From: Maritalea mobilis
GTDB taxonomy: Bacteria > Pseudomonadota > Alphaproteobacteria > Rhizobiales > Devosiaceae
Reading direction: 5' to 3'
Length of the DNA: 64,000 bases
NCBI RefSeq assembly: GCF_004363175.1
Contig: NZ_SNYR01000004.1
Coordinates: 1 to 64,000 of the forward strand
A program made the position numbers and the translations under genes. Shown here piece by piece: positions 1 to 8,144 of this stretch (position 1 is its first letter; every line of letters begins with the position of its first letter). The notes beneath the pieces were generated by a model, which was given only the letters and a program-made list of their open reading frames with translations, was not told where the DNA came from and made no database searches.

Positions 1-113
1 CGCTAACAGGCGATGCCAATCAGTCGCTTGATTTTAGCGTGGCCTATGATGGCATTGGCGACCCCAACTACCGCGCGCTCAGCGCCAAATTTGGATTGTC
101 TGTCGGGTTCTAA
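1..113 (+). CDS. C-terminal end of an upstream autotransporter paralogue (partial)
   Basis: Only the last 36 codons are inside the window; reading starts at base 3 and ends at the TAA at 111-113. The peptide is the terminal strands of an autotransporter beta-barrel, ending in the aromatic residue F that outer-membrane barrels need for BAM recognition. The 113 bases match 2953-3065, the end of the complete autotransporter downstream, with a single C/T difference, so the two genes are tandem paralogues whose barrel ends have been kept identical or were duplicated recently. What the missing upstream part contains cannot be said from this window. Confidence 0.85.
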   Translation, partial: LTGDANQSLDFSVAYDGIGDPNYRALSAKFGLSVGF

Positions 114-147
114 CATGCCGAAGCCAATAATTTTTGAGATTTGAGCA

Positions 148-162
148 ATTTGGGTCCCAAAT
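148..162. promoter_or_regulatory. 15-bp perfect palindrome between the tandem autotransporter genes
   Basis: ATTTGGG-T-CCCAAAT is a perfect inverted repeat with 7-bp arms and a single central base, 35 bases after the upstream stop codon and 114 bases before the next start. There is no T-run next to it and no loop, so a protein-binding site is more likely than a terminator. No regulator is assigned. Confidence 0.3.
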
Positions 163-275
163 GGGGATTGTTGGCATTTAATTGGCATGGAACACCTCAT
201 CTAACAAAACAAATTCATTCAAGCAGTTGCGATCGCTTAAATGAATTTTGATGCGTATGACGATGGGATCAAATT

Positions 276-3065
276 TTGAAACGCCTACTCCAATCAATAG
301 CTTTAATCTTTTTAGTTCTATTCGCATCGAATATTTTTGCGATCCAAGCCAATGCACAGGACACAACGCCGCCTAGGGTTCAATCCATCACCCTTTATGA
401 TCCGCCTTCACCCTATTCAACAAATAACGTGTTCACTTGGGAAGTTACATTTACAGAAGCTGTGAATGATGTGGATGTGGCTGACATGAGTGCATACGTT
501 TATGGCGCGCTTTCGAACTCCATGACTGGCTCAGTGACACAAGTGTCCCCCAGCGTATATCGATTTACCCGCAACGTTCCTTTCGCGGCTCATACAGTTG
601 ATGCGGAGCTAAGAATGGAGGTCCACCCCAGTGCCACGGTCACCGACTTGGCTGGAAATCCGATGGTAGATCTAACGGTGATCGACGGCATCCAATCATA
701 TTACTATTATGATGTTAATCCACCTGACGTGACTCTTTCGACATCCTTGTCCCTAACGACAGACGCCTCGACAATCCGCGTCGAAATCGACTTTGATGAG
801 ACGGTGAACGACTTCCATGCCAACGATATTCAGTTAAGCGGCACGGCCTCATCTATCGCAGGTTTTGGCGGCAGCGAAGCCACTTATTGGGCCAATATCA
901 ACTTGACCGGCGAAGGATCGTTTTCGGTCAGCATACCAGCCAATCGAGCATATGACTTCGCTGGCAATTCCAACAACGCGTCGAACGTTCTATCTGGCAC
1001 AAGAGATGTTACGGCGCCGGTCATAACTGTGCCCACAGACATCCGTCAATCTACTGATCCCGGTCTGGACACAGCCGTTGTTGCCTTCTCGCCAAGCGCC
1101 AATGATGCCGTTGACGGTCCGGTAGCGACCACCGTCAGCACGTCCCCTACAACAGGCTTGGAGTCCGGCGACGCATTTCCACTCGGCACCACCACAGTAA
1201 CCGTTCGCGCGGAAGACATAGTGGGAAATGTGAGCACTAAGAACTTTAACGTCACCATCGTTGATACTGAGTGGCCGGTCGTTACGCCCATATCAGACAT
1301 TGTGACCACAACTGACCCTGGCGAAGATACGGCAGTCGTCACATTCAGTGTAAGCGCAACTGATAATGTAGATGGCGCCGTCCCGGTCACTATTACAACA
1401 TCTCCAACTACAGGGTTAGATTCAGGTTCTGCATTTCCAATTGGTACAACCCAAGTGCAGGCATACGCTGAAGACTCGATTGGAAATTCGCTTACCAAGT
1501 TGTTCAAAGTTACAGTCAATGATAATGAAAATCCCGTATTCACATCAACGCAGAGCGATATCAATATAGATATCCCCTTTGATGAGAGTTCGGCGATCGT
1601 CACCTATCCTATTCCGACCGCCATCGACAATTCCGGTAGCGTCACGATTACACGTACGAGCGGCCTTGCATCCGGCAGCGCCTTCCCTGTTGGCACGACC
1701 ACAGTTACCCATCAGGCGGAGGACGACTCCGGCAATAAAGTGCTACAAAGCTTTAATGTGATCGTTGGAAACACGCCGCCAGCCACGCTTGAATTTGAGA
1801 TTAACTCAAATGCAGATGGCAATGTTTCACTGTCCTCCTCGGAACCTGCCCTCAATCATATGATCAATGTGACAGGTGGGTATGGCAGCACGGGTCAATT
1901 CCAAATACACCCCAGCACCTATTCAGCAAATTATGTCCCGTCTACGGGCTTTGTGATCACCAGTGCAAGCTGTAACAATTCAGCCGTGCAGATTGACCTA
2001 AGGACAAAGACAATCGCGCTTAATCTGGCGTCGGGGCAAAACATTGTGTGTACTCTCTCCATGTCGGACAGCGCGGGCGAAACGGCCGAACAAGTGCAGA
2101 ATTTCATCGATGGCCGTGCGCGGCAGATCATGGGCAACCAGCCCCGCCAAAGCCGTCGTATGGCGAGGGTTAACGGCACCGCGCCACAACCCGGTGGGTT
2201 GAATGTCTTGGGTTACCGTGCGCCGAACTCAAACCATCTGCCTGTTGGCGTAAGTGTTGCCAATGATGCGATTGAGGTGAACTATCCGACTTCACAAGAT
2301 GAAGGATTGGCAAAAGAATGGGATGCCTGGGCCGAGGCAACATTCAGCCGTTTTGAAACGGATTTTGATGAGGGCAGCTTTGCCACCTTGCATATGGGCG
2401 TTGATTATCTGATTACCCCTAACAGCATTTTGGGCATTGGCGCTTCCATTGATTACACTCATGCAGATGTGATCGGCAGCACGGCCTACACCAATGGTTT
2501 GGGCTTTATGGTCGGGCCTTATTATACGGGTGAAATTAGCGAGAACTTGTATCTCGACATCAGCGCAAAGCTTGGTCGTTCCTATAACAACATCGCAATC
2601 GCTGGAGCCTCCGAAGATCAGTTCGGCGCCACCCGCGGCTTGCTCAACGCGTCTTTGTTTGGTGAAGTTGAATTGGACCAACTCACCGTGCGGCCAGATA
2701 TTAGCCTGAACTATTTCTATGAGCGCACAGATGCATTTGTGAACAGTTTTGGTGTTTCTATTGCAGAACAAGAAACACGGCTGGGCGACCTGACATTCGG
2801 CACCACCTTTGCTTGGGCACAGCCCTTGGAAAATGGCTGGAACTTGACGCCTTATATTACTTTAGATGGCATTTGGACCTTCGACTCCGCCGCAGCAAAT
2901 GGAGCCAGCACCATAAGCGAGCAGTTACGTGCGAAAACAGAGCTTGGCTTCTCGCTAACAGGCGATGCCAATCAGTCGCTTGATTTTAGCGTGGCCTATG
3001 ATGGCATTGGCGACCCCAACTACCGCGCGCTCAGCGCCAAATTTGGACTGTCTGTCGGGTTCTAA
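276..3065 (+). CDS. Autotransporter with Ig-like and HYR repeats and C-terminal beta-barrel
   Basis: A 929-residue secreted outer-membrane protein. Residues 1-27 form a signal peptide (KR, hydrophobic core, cleavage after QANA). Two bacterial Ig-like domains follow (about 29-146 and 147-245, each opening with PP), then three HYR repeats (about 247-329, 330-412, 413-496), each with the signature D-x-S/G-GN late in the repeat and a conserved SGxAFPxGTT core. A less regular stretch (500-670) contains two Cys and an RQSRRMAR segment that could be a linker or processing region. Residues about 680-929 form an autotransporter beta-domain ending in F. HYR domains are usually adhesive, so adhesion or biofilm matrix attachment is the inferred role. 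The start is TTG at 276; it gives the full signal peptide, and no better ATG precedes it. The ribosome site is weak. Confidence 0.85.
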   Translation: MKRLLQSIALIFLVLFASNIFAIQANAQDTTPPRVQSITLYDPPSPYSTNNVFTWEVTFTEAVNDVDVADMSAYVYGALSNSMTGSVTQVSPSVYRFTRNVPFAAHTVDAELRMEVHPSATVTDLAGNPMVDLTVIDGIQSYYYYDVNPPDVTLSTSLSLTTDASTIRVEIDFDETVNDFHANDIQLSGTASSIAGFGGSEATYWANINLTGEGSFSVSIPANRAYDFAGNSNNASNVLSGTRDVTAPVITVPTDIRQSTDPGLDTAVVAFSPSANDAVDGPVATTVSTSPTTGLESGDAFPLGTTTVTVRAEDIVGNVSTKNFNVTIVDTEWPVVTPISDIVTTTDPGEDTAVVTFSVSATDNVDGAVPVTITTSPTTGLDSGSAFPIGTTQVQAYAEDSIGNSLTKLFKVTVNDNENPVFTSTQSDINIDIPFDESSAIVTYPIPTAIDNSGSVTITRTSGLASGSAFPVGTTTVTHQAEDDSGNKVLQSFNVIVGNTPPATLEFEINSNADGNVSLSSSEPALNHMINVTGGYGSTGQFQIHPSTYSANYVPSTGFVITSASCNNSAVQIDLRTKTIALNLASGQNIVCTLSMSDSAGETAEQVQNFIDGRARQIMGNQPRQSRRMARVNGTAPQPGGLNVLGYRAPNSNHLPVGVSVANDAIEVNYPTSQDEGLAKEWDAWAEATFSRFETDFDEGSFATLHMGVDYLITPNSILGIGASIDYTHADVIGSTAYTNGLGFMVGPYYTGEISENLYLDISAKLGRSYNNIAIAGASEDQFGATRGLLNASLFGEVELDQLTVRPDISLNYFYERTDAFVNSFGVSIAEQETRLGDLTFGTTFAWAQPLENGWNLTPYITLDGIWTFDSAAANGASTISEQLRAKTELGFSLTGDANQSLDFSVAYDGIGDPNYRALSAKFGLSVGF

Positions 3066-3067
3066 AA

Positions 3068-3301
3068 CTATCCGCAACAGCTTTGCCCAGCCTGAATGGG
3101 TGGGCAAGGCACTGTGCCAAATGAGCAATAAACACAGCAATCTCCAGGCTTCGGTTTGAGCAATGTGTGGCAATTGGTGCACTCGTAAAACCATTGGCAC
3201 GCATCTGTAGGCATGGTTTCCGTCACCGCCTGCCCACATTCAGGACAAGTCAGCGTGGATTGGGTTTCAATCTTGACGTCATTGTCTTGAGATTTGGTCA
3301 T
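3068..3301 (-). CDS. GDCCVxC-motif small cysteine protein
   Basis: A 77-residue soluble protein with two CxxC pairs (CPEC near residue 19, CTNC near 41) and the C-terminal signature GDCCVYCSFGTVPCPPIQ. This signature defines the GDCCVxC (seleno)protein family, short proteins often found near MerR-type regulators and metal or mercury genes; their biochemical role is not established. Twelve residues or so of a zinc-ribbon-like fold are suggested by the CxxC pairs, so it may bind a soft metal. It overlaps the reading frame upstream on the same strand by about 23 bases and lies downstream of the MerR-type promoter at 3549-3579, so the MerR protein at 3605 is its likely regulator. The last residues include another CC pair. 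Confidence 0.75.
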   Translation of the reverse strand: MTKSQDNDVKIETQSTLTCPECGQAVTETMPTDACQWFYECTNCHTLLKPKPGDCCVYCSFGTVPCPPIQAGQSCCG

Positions 3302-3507
3302 GGATTTCTATTGCCCTCCGCCATAGGTCTTCATCGGCTGTCGAATGCCACCTCACAAAATCTTGTAAAAAATGCTCAACCAACGGGTGAGAAATAGTGG
3401 CGAGAAGATCGGTCCATCTCGATTGCTCACGAAGCCGCATGTTCGTTCGCCCGTTGGTTGATGCGCTCTGCGAATTGAAGTTTCGCTGCATTTATGCTGC
3501 TCAACAT
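3279..3507 (-). pseudogene. Small ORF with a probable frameshift, upstream of the GDCCVxC gene
   Basis: Two reading frames together make a plausible 75-residue helical protein. The first begins at ATG 3507 (MLSSINAAKLQFAERINQRA) and stops at TGA 3427-3429. The second runs open to 3279 and reads REQSRWTDLLATISHPLVE onward. Deleting one base around 3430-3436 would join them smoothly. The N-terminal part of the second frame alone is S/N/R-rich and looks like an out-of-frame shadow, which is why a frameshift is preferred to a start at 3491. The family is not recognised. It lies directly behind the MerR-type promoter and overlaps the GDCCVxC gene, so both are probably co-transcribed. A real 70-residue protein from 3491 is the alternative. 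Confidence 0.35.
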
Positions 3508-3548
3508 GGCCCCTCGACCTCAGCCGCGGACAGCATACTATTGTGCAA

Positions 3549-3579
3549 AGCCTACGATCTGTAGTAACTACAGATGCAA
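3549..3579 (-). promoter_or_regulatory. MerR-type promoter with 19-bp palindromic operator in the spacer
   Basis: On the minus strand TTGCAT (-35, 3574-3579) and TAGGCT (-10, 3549-3554) are separated by exactly 19 bp, the over-long spacing characteristic of promoters activated by MerR-family DNA distortion. The spacer region carries a perfect palindrome ATCTGTAGT-A-ACTACAGAT (3557-3575). It reads toward the small ORF and the GDCCVxC gene and lies 29 bases before the divergent merR-type gene, so it should also repress that gene. Confidence 0.75.
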
Positions 3580-3604
3580 GTAAAAAAGTGATTGAGCTGT
3601 TGTG

Positions 3605-4012
3605 ATGGACCGAAAAGGTTATTCAATCGGCGAGGTTTCTCGCGCCACATCCGTGAATATTGAAACCATTCGTTATTACGAGCGAATTGGCCTAATGCCC
3701 GCAGCCGATCGCACCGCCGGTGGGAACCGTCAATATAGCGATGAACAGCAAAAACAACTTAGTTTCATCAAACGTGCGCGCAATCTTGGCTTTTCAATTG
3801 AGCAAATTCGATCCCTATTGGTCATGGCGGATGAAAACCAAATGAGTTGTTGTCAGGTCAAAGACATGACCGCCTCACATCTAAAAGATATTCAACAGAA
3901 AATCGCAGAACTCAAACATCTGGAAGATAAATTGCAGGTGCTGCATCAAAAATGCCAATGCAATGAGGGGCCAAGCTGCCCGATGATCGAGGATTTGTTT
4001 GGAGAAGGTTAG
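3605..4012 (+). CDS. MerR-family metal-responsive regulator
   Basis: A 135-residue regulator. Residues 6-25 are the winged HTH (YSIGEVSRATSVNIETIRYY), followed by the second HTH element and a long dimerisation helix (about 85-115). Cysteines at 82, 83, 117, 119 and 125 match the layout of the mercury sensor MerR (Cys82, Cys117, Cys126) and of related Pb/Cd/Zn sensors, so it is a thiophilic-metal sensor; the exact metal cannot be fixed from sequence. No merT, merA or P-type ATPase lies nearby: the only target visible is the divergent GDCCVxC operon, through the promoter at 3549-3579. ATG 3605 is preferred to the in-frame GTG directly before it. Confidence 0.85.
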   Translation: MDRKGYSIGEVSRATSVNIETIRYYERIGLMPAADRTAGGNRQYSDEQQKQLSFIKRARNLGFSIEQIRSLLVMADENQMSCCQVKDMTASHLKDIQQKIAELKHLEDKLQVLHQKCQCNEGPSCPMIEDLFGEG

Positions 4013-4159
4013 CATCATCCTTCAAATTGCCCGCGGGGAAATTTCCTAAATTTCTTGGCCTCTTAGCGCAATTGTTTCCTGCCCTTTTGTTTGGCGAGTT
4101 TAATGCCTTACCCACAGGATGAAAATTCTACCGCTTGACAGATTTTTTTGACTATGCTT

Positions 4160-4174
4160 GTTTGTCGGACAAAC
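4160..4174. promoter_or_regulatory. FadR/GntR-type palindromic operator before the regulator gene
   Basis: GTTTGTC-G-GACAAAC is a perfect 7-bp inverted repeat with one central base and fits the T-G/T-rich half-sites joined by a short spacer that FadR-subfamily GntR proteins bind. It lies 24 bases before ATG 4198, near a TTGACT hexamer (4148-4153), where binding would give autorepression. Confidence 0.55.
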
Positions 4175-4197
4175 GTATAAACGATCAAAGGCTAGTC

Positions 4198-4944
4198 ATG
4201 GCTCCGCAATCCAAGTTCACAAGTGCAAGCGCCGCATCGGGCACCGCTTCGCAATTTTTGCGGCCGATCAAGCGGCGCACACGTGACGTGGAAGTGCTGG
4301 AAGCGTTAGCCGTGATGATTGAACAGGCGGGCCTGAAAGAAGGCGATAAGCTGCCAACCGAAACTGAACTGGCAGCGCGGCTGCAGGTGGGGCGATCCAC
4401 TGTGCGCGAAGCCCTAAAGGTTTGGGAAAATCTGGGCATTGTTGAACGGCGGACCAGTGCAGGCACCATTTTGGCCATGGATATTGTGCCCAACTCGGTG
4501 CATGTACCCGTGGTGCTTCAATTTGAGGCCGAGGGTCTGTTGCGGACCCAGCAAGTGCGGCGCGCTTTGGAAAAAGAAGTGGTGCACCTCGCCGCACTGC
4601 ATGCCAGCGAGAAAGATCATGAGGCCATCCAATCTACGCTCGATATTTTGTTCGAGGTGGTTGAAAAAGGCCTGCCCTGGCGCCAAGCTGACGCCAATTT
4701 TCACCGCGCCATTTATGCAGCTTCGGGCAACCCCTTGTTTTCGCAATTGATCGAGCAGGTGCATGGGGCATTCCACCAGCATTATATCGAACCCTTTATG
4801 GACGATAGCTATGGCTTGCCCTCCATTCCGCTGCACAAACCATTGGCAGAAGCCGTGATTGCAGGTGACGCCGCAGCGGCCGTTTCTGCGATGGAAAAAA
4901 TTCTCGACAGCACCGAACAGCAAACAAAGGAGCTTTTGGGCTAG
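4198..4944 (+). CDS. GntR-family (FadR/FCD) transcriptional regulator
   Basis: A 248-residue regulator. An N-terminal winged HTH (about residues 35-95) holds the GDKLPTETELAARLQVGRST motif, then an all-helical FCD ligand domain (about 105-245). FCD domains usually bind an organic acid or sugar acid through a metal site; His residues at about 147, 182 and 207 are candidates. The start is ATG 4198, preceded by AAAGG; an earlier in-frame TTG at 4135 would place the operator inside the gene and is rejected. The gene precedes the mannoside operon on the same strand and is separated from it by a terminator-like hairpin, so it is a likely local regulator of that operon alongside the LacI protein at 13593. 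Confidence 0.85.
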   Translation: MAPQSKFTSASAASGTASQFLRPIKRRTRDVEVLEALAVMIEQAGLKEGDKLPTETELAARLQVGRSTVREALKVWENLGIVERRTSAGTILAMDIVPNSVHVPVVLQFEAEGLLRTQQVRRALEKEVVHLAALHASEKDHEAIQSTLDILFEVVEKGLPWRQADANFHRAIYAASGNPLFSQLIEQVHGAFHQHYIEPFMDDSYGLPSIPLHKPLAEAVIAGDAAAAVSAMEKILDSTEQQTKELLG

Positions 4945-4953
4945 CTTTTTAAG

Positions 4954-4972
4954 CGGCACCGAAAGGGCGCCG
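4954..4972 (+). terminator. Terminator-like hairpin after the GntR regulator
   Basis: CGGC-A-CC and GG-GC-GCCG arms (one mismatch) enclose a GAAAG loop and are followed by TTTGATTTT. It lies 10 bases after the stop codon and separates the regulator from the sugar operon promoter region. Confidence 0.45.
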
Positions 4973-4989
4973 TTTGATTTTAAGCAATA

Positions 4990-5025
4990 AGTACAACGAT
5001 GTATATATTTAGTACAACGTTACAT
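4990..5025. promoter_or_regulatory. Two direct repeats in the mannoside operon promoter region
   Basis: AGTACAACG occurs at 4990 and again at 5011, exactly 21 bp (two helical turns) apart. Each copy extends into an imperfect palindrome with a central CG (GTACAACGATGTAT and GTACAACGTTACAT), the symmetry typical of LacI-family operators. The LacI protein at 13593-14591 is the best candidate ligand-responsive repressor; the FadR-type protein is the alternative. Confidence 0.45.
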
Positions 5026-5102
5026 ATTGCCAATTGAGTTTCCGGCACAGGCCGGATGGGAAGTGCCGCGAATACGCGGCGCAATTTAAAGGGAGGAAAA
5101 TA

Positions 5103-6374
5103 GTGAAACACTTATTCCGTACAGTGGCCACAAGCGCCATTCTCGCAGCCACCTTGTCTGCCGGAACCGCATTGGCCGAAACAAAACTCAAACTTGTTGA
5201 GGTGATCACCAGCCCAGCGCGGACCGAGACCCTCAATGCCTTGGTTTCAGAGTATGAAGCCAACAATCCTGATGTGGATGTGGAAATCATCTCACTGCCA
5301 TGGGGCGAGGCATTTGAAAAGCTTTCCACCATGGTTGCTGGTGGCGAAATTCCTGACGTGGTTGAAATGCCAGACGCGTGGCTTGCCCTTTATGCGGGCA
5401 ATGACATGTTGTTGAGCTTGGAAGACGCAATTTCCGGTTGGGAACATGGCGATACGCTGGCTCAAAAAACACTGGATATGGCACGCTTGGCCGAGGGTGA
5501 AGCCTATACTTTACCTTACGGTTTCTATCTCCGCGCCATGTTCTACAACAAGAAATTGTTGGCTGAAGCAGGCGTAGAAAAGCCACCGCACACCATGGAA
5601 GAATTCATGGAAGCGTCCGCCAAAGTGTCTCAGCTTGACGGCAAATATGGCTATTGCTTGCGCGGCGGCGGCGGCGGTTTGAATGCATGGATCATGTATG
5701 CAGCCACCATGAATGGCTCAAACGAGTTCTTCACCGAAGATGGCCAAAGCCGGATCAACGAGCCTGGCTCAATTGAGGGCATTCAGTTCCTCGTCGACAT
5801 GTACCAAAAAGAATATGCGCCTTATGCCAGTGTGAACTGGGGCTTCAACGAAATTGTTGCAGGCTTTTATTCCGGCACATGTGCCTTCTTGGACCAAGAT
5901 CCAGATGCTTTGATTTCAGTTGCTGAGCGCATGGACCCTGAAGATTTTGCTGTGACGCCAATGCCTGTTGGTCCTTCTGGCCAAGCCTTCCCAACCATCG
6001 GTTTTGCAGGTTGGTCAGTGTTTAACAGCACAGAGCATCAAAATGAAGCGGTTGCGCTTGTGCAGCACCTGTCTTCACCTGAAGCGAACCTGACCTGGAC
6101 CAAGCAAGTTGGCGTGATCCCTATTCACGAAGGTGCAGAGCAGGATTCTCACTTTGCGACGCCGCAATATAAAGGCTGGTTCGATACGTTGAATGGCGAA
6201 GAATATATCCCAACCATCATGCCTGTTTATTTGAAGAAATTCGGCGTGTTCAAAGAGTTGGCCACGGCTTCAAGCCAAGAAGCTCTGCTCGGTCAACGTT
6301 CAGCTGAAGACTTGGCCAATGAGTGGGCCGAATTCCTCACCAATGAATATCAAGCATGGAAAGCCACACAATGA
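5103..6374 (+). CDS. Sugar ABC transporter substrate-binding protein (MalE-like, SBP family 1)
   Basis: A 423-residue periplasmic protein, first gene of the mannoside operon. GTG 5103 is chosen as start because GGGAGG (5091-5096) sits at ideal distance and the reading then opens with a clean 25-residue signal peptide (VKHLFRT, hydrophobic core, AGTALA cleavage). The mature part shows the SBP_bac_1 pattern: ALVSEYEANNPDVDVEII early, YGFYLRAMFYNKKLL in the first lobe hinge and a GGWSVFNSTEH-like stretch near residue 320. Such proteins deliver oligosaccharides to MalFG-type permeases. The downstream cytoplasmic alpha-mannosidase suggests manno-oligosaccharide or N-glycan-derived substrates. Its stop overlaps the next start (ATGA). 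Confidence 0.88.
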   Translation: MKHLFRTVATSAILAATLSAGTALAETKLKLVEVITSPARTETLNALVSEYEANNPDVDVEIISLPWGEAFEKLSTMVAGGEIPDVVEMPDAWLALYAGNDMLLSLEDAISGWEHGDTLAQKTLDMARLAEGEAYTLPYGFYLRAMFYNKKLLAEAGVEKPPHTMEEFMEASAKVSQLDGKYGYCLRGGGGGLNAWIMYAATMNGSNEFFTEDGQSRINEPGSIEGIQFLVDMYQKEYAPYASVNWGFNEIVAGFYSGTCAFLDQDPDALISVAERMDPEDFAVTPMPVGPSGQAFPTIGFAGWSVFNSTEHQNEAVALVQHLSSPEANLTWTKQVGVIPIHEGAEQDSHFATPQYKGWFDTLNGEEYIPTIMPVYLKKFGVFKELATASSQEALLGQRSAEDLANEWAEFLTNEYQAWKATQ

Positions 6375-7303
6375 CCATGGCGCTCCCTACCTCCCCCGGC
6401 AATGGCCGGGGGAGACCCCTTAAAAGATTTCAATGGCTGGTCGAGCCTTATCTCTATTTGTCGCCCGCCATTATCCTGATCGCCTTGGTGATACTGGTGC
6501 CGCTTGTTGTCGGCGTTTCCTATGCCTTCCAAGCGATTGACCTACTGAACCCGTTTGAAACAGGTTGGGTCGGCTTTGCCAATTTCGAAAAATTATGGGC
6601 GGATCGCCTGTTTTGGAAAGCCTTGACCAACACCTTCTGGTGGACCTTGGGTTCTCTATTCTTCCAGTTTTTCTTAGGCCTAGGTCTCGCGCTTTTGCTC
6701 AACAAGCCTTTTGCCGGGCGCGGCTTGGTGCAAGGGCTGGTGTTTCTGCCGTGGGCTGTGCCCGCCTTCTTGTCTGGCCTCAACTGGGCATGGCTTTTCA
6801 ACCCGATCATCGGCCCAATTCCCCATTGGCTCGCCGCTTTGGGCATTATGGAAAAACCACAAAATATTCTCGCCAACCCAGAATTGGCATTGTGGGGACC
6901 AATTGTTGCCAATGTTTGGTTCGGCATCCCGTTTTTCGCCATCACTTTGTTGGCCGCTTTGCAATCTATTCCGCGCGATCTTTATGAAGCCGCTGCGATT
7001 GATGGGGCGAGCGTATGGCAAAGTTTCATCAAAATTACTGTGCCATTTTTGGCGCCAACCATCGCCATCACGGTGATGTTGCGCACCATCTGGATCGCCA
7101 ACTTTGCCGACCTGATATACATCATGACTGGTGGTGGCCCCGCCAACTCAACGAACATCATCTCGTCATATATTTTCACAACCGCATTCCGTCGGCTTGA
7201 TTTTGCCTATGCCTCCACGCTTGCCATTGCCTTGCTGGTGTTGCTGCTGGCCTACGCCATGTTGATTTTGCAAATGCGCAAACATTTGGTGAAGGGGATT
7301 TAA
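6371..7303 (+). CDS. Sugar ABC transporter permease (MalF-like)
   Basis: A 310-residue inner-membrane permease with six predicted transmembrane segments; the first is near residues 28-50. The cytoplasmic EAA loop that docks the ATPase reads YEAAAIDGASVWQSFIKITV (about residues 205-224). The start is ATG 6371, which overlaps the preceding stop as ATGA; an in-frame ATG 15 bases upstream lies inside the binding-protein gene. It pairs with the MalG-like permease that begins 3 bases after its stop, forming the membrane channel of the mannoside importer. Confidence 0.88.
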   Translation: MTMALPTSPGNGRGRPLKRFQWLVEPYLYLSPAIILIALVILVPLVVGVSYAFQAIDLLNPFETGWVGFANFEKLWADRLFWKALTNTFWWTLGSLFFQFFLGLGLALLLNKPFAGRGLVQGLVFLPWAVPAFLSGLNWAWLFNPIIGPIPHWLAALGIMEKPQNILANPELALWGPIVANVWFGIPFFAITLLAALQSIPRDLYEAAAIDGASVWQSFIKITVPFLAPTIAITVMLRTIWIANFADLIYIMTGGGPANSTNIISSYIFTTAFRRLDFAYASTLAIALLVLLLAYAMLILQMRKHLVKGI

Positions 7304-7305
7304 TC

Positions 7306-8142
7306 ATGCAAAAAACTGCATTCCCTATTGGCGCCGTCCTGCGTTACTTCGCCATCGCTCTTTACGTGCTGTTTGCGCTTTTCCCTATCTATTGGCTGGT
7401 GAAAATTGCGGTGACGCCCGACCGGCTGATTTACACCGAAGGCACGCAAATCTGGCCGTCTAATTTCACCTTAGACAATTTTGTCTCCGTGCTGTTTTTG
7501 ACGGATTTTCTGGTCTATTTCAAAAACTCCATGATTGTGAGTTTGGGAACAGCCTTCTTCACCACTTTGGTGGCAACGGCAGCGGGTTATGCTTTCTCCC
7601 GGTTCCACTTTCGCGGCAAAACCATCATCATCGCGTTGATGCTGATCACTCAGATGTTCCCTCTCCTGATGATCATTGCACCAATCTACAAAATCATGGC
7701 CGGGCTGCGCCTGTTGGACAGTCTGACCGGGCTGATAATTGTCTACACCGCGTTCAACGTGCCGTTTGCCACCTTCCTGATGCAGGGCTTTTTCGACGGG
7801 ATCCCCAAAGACCTCGAAGAAGCGGCCATGATTGATGGCTGCACCCGGTTTGAAGCCCTGCGCAAAGTGATTTTTCCGCTAACGCTGCCGGGGTTGGCCG
7901 CCACATTGGGCTTCATCTTCACGGCCGCATGGAGTGAATTGCTCTTTGCCCTGATGCTCATCAACTCTGATGCCAAGATGACTTTCCCCGTGGGCCTGAA
8001 AACCTTCGTGTCCAAATTTGCAGTGGATTGGGGGCAGATGATGGCCGCCGGCACTCTCGCCCTGATCCCAAGCTGCTTGTTCTTTATTCTTATCCAGCGG
8101 TTCCTGGTCAAAGGTTTGACCGCAGGCGCTGTGAAAGGCTGA
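7306..8142 (+). CDS. Sugar ABC transporter permease (MalG-like)
   Basis: A 278-residue inner-membrane permease with six hydrophobic segments (the first at about 14-36). The EAA motif reads EEAAMIDGCTRFEALRKVIF (about 168-187), the docking loop for the ATPase encoded next. The C-terminus RFLVKGLTAGAVKG is the usual ending of MalG-type subunits of the CUT1 family. It lies 2 bases after the MalF-like gene and 2 bases before the ATPase gene, so it belongs to the same translationally coupled operon. Confidence 0.88.
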   Translation: MQKTAFPIGAVLRYFAIALYVLFALFPIYWLVKIAVTPDRLIYTEGTQIWPSNFTLDNFVSVLFLTDFLVYFKNSMIVSLGTAFFTTLVATAAGYAFSRFHFRGKTIIIALMLITQMFPLLMIIAPIYKIMAGLRLLDSLTGLIIVYTAFNVPFATFLMQGFFDGIPKDLEEAAMIDGCTRFEALRKVIFPLTLPGLAATLGFIFTAAWSELLFALMLINSDAKMTFPVGLKTFVSKFAVDWGQMMAAGTLALIPSCLFFILIQRFLVKGLTAGAVKG

Positions 8143-8144
8143 TT

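Noticed and set aside
1046-1603. 185-codon open frame on the minus strand inside the autotransporter gene
   Set aside because: It lies wholly antisense to HYR repeats; its V/T/S-rich product mirrors the repeat codons and has no start signal.
3605-4012. Part of a mercury resistance (mer) operon
   Set aside because: The sensor cysteines fit, but no merT, merP or merA-type gene is present on either side.
4135-4197. TTG start 21 codons upstream for the FadR-type gene
   Set aside because: It would place the promoter and the GTTTGTC-G-GACAAAC palindrome in coding sequence; ATG 4198 has a ribosome site.
4414-4959. 181-codon open frame opposite the FadR-type regulator
   Set aside because: Antisense to a clear GntR/FCD protein and without a ribosome site.
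8028-8144. N-terminal extension of the sugar ABC ATPase
   Set aside because: It overlaps the permease gene by over 100 bases and is basic and unlike ATPase N-termini.
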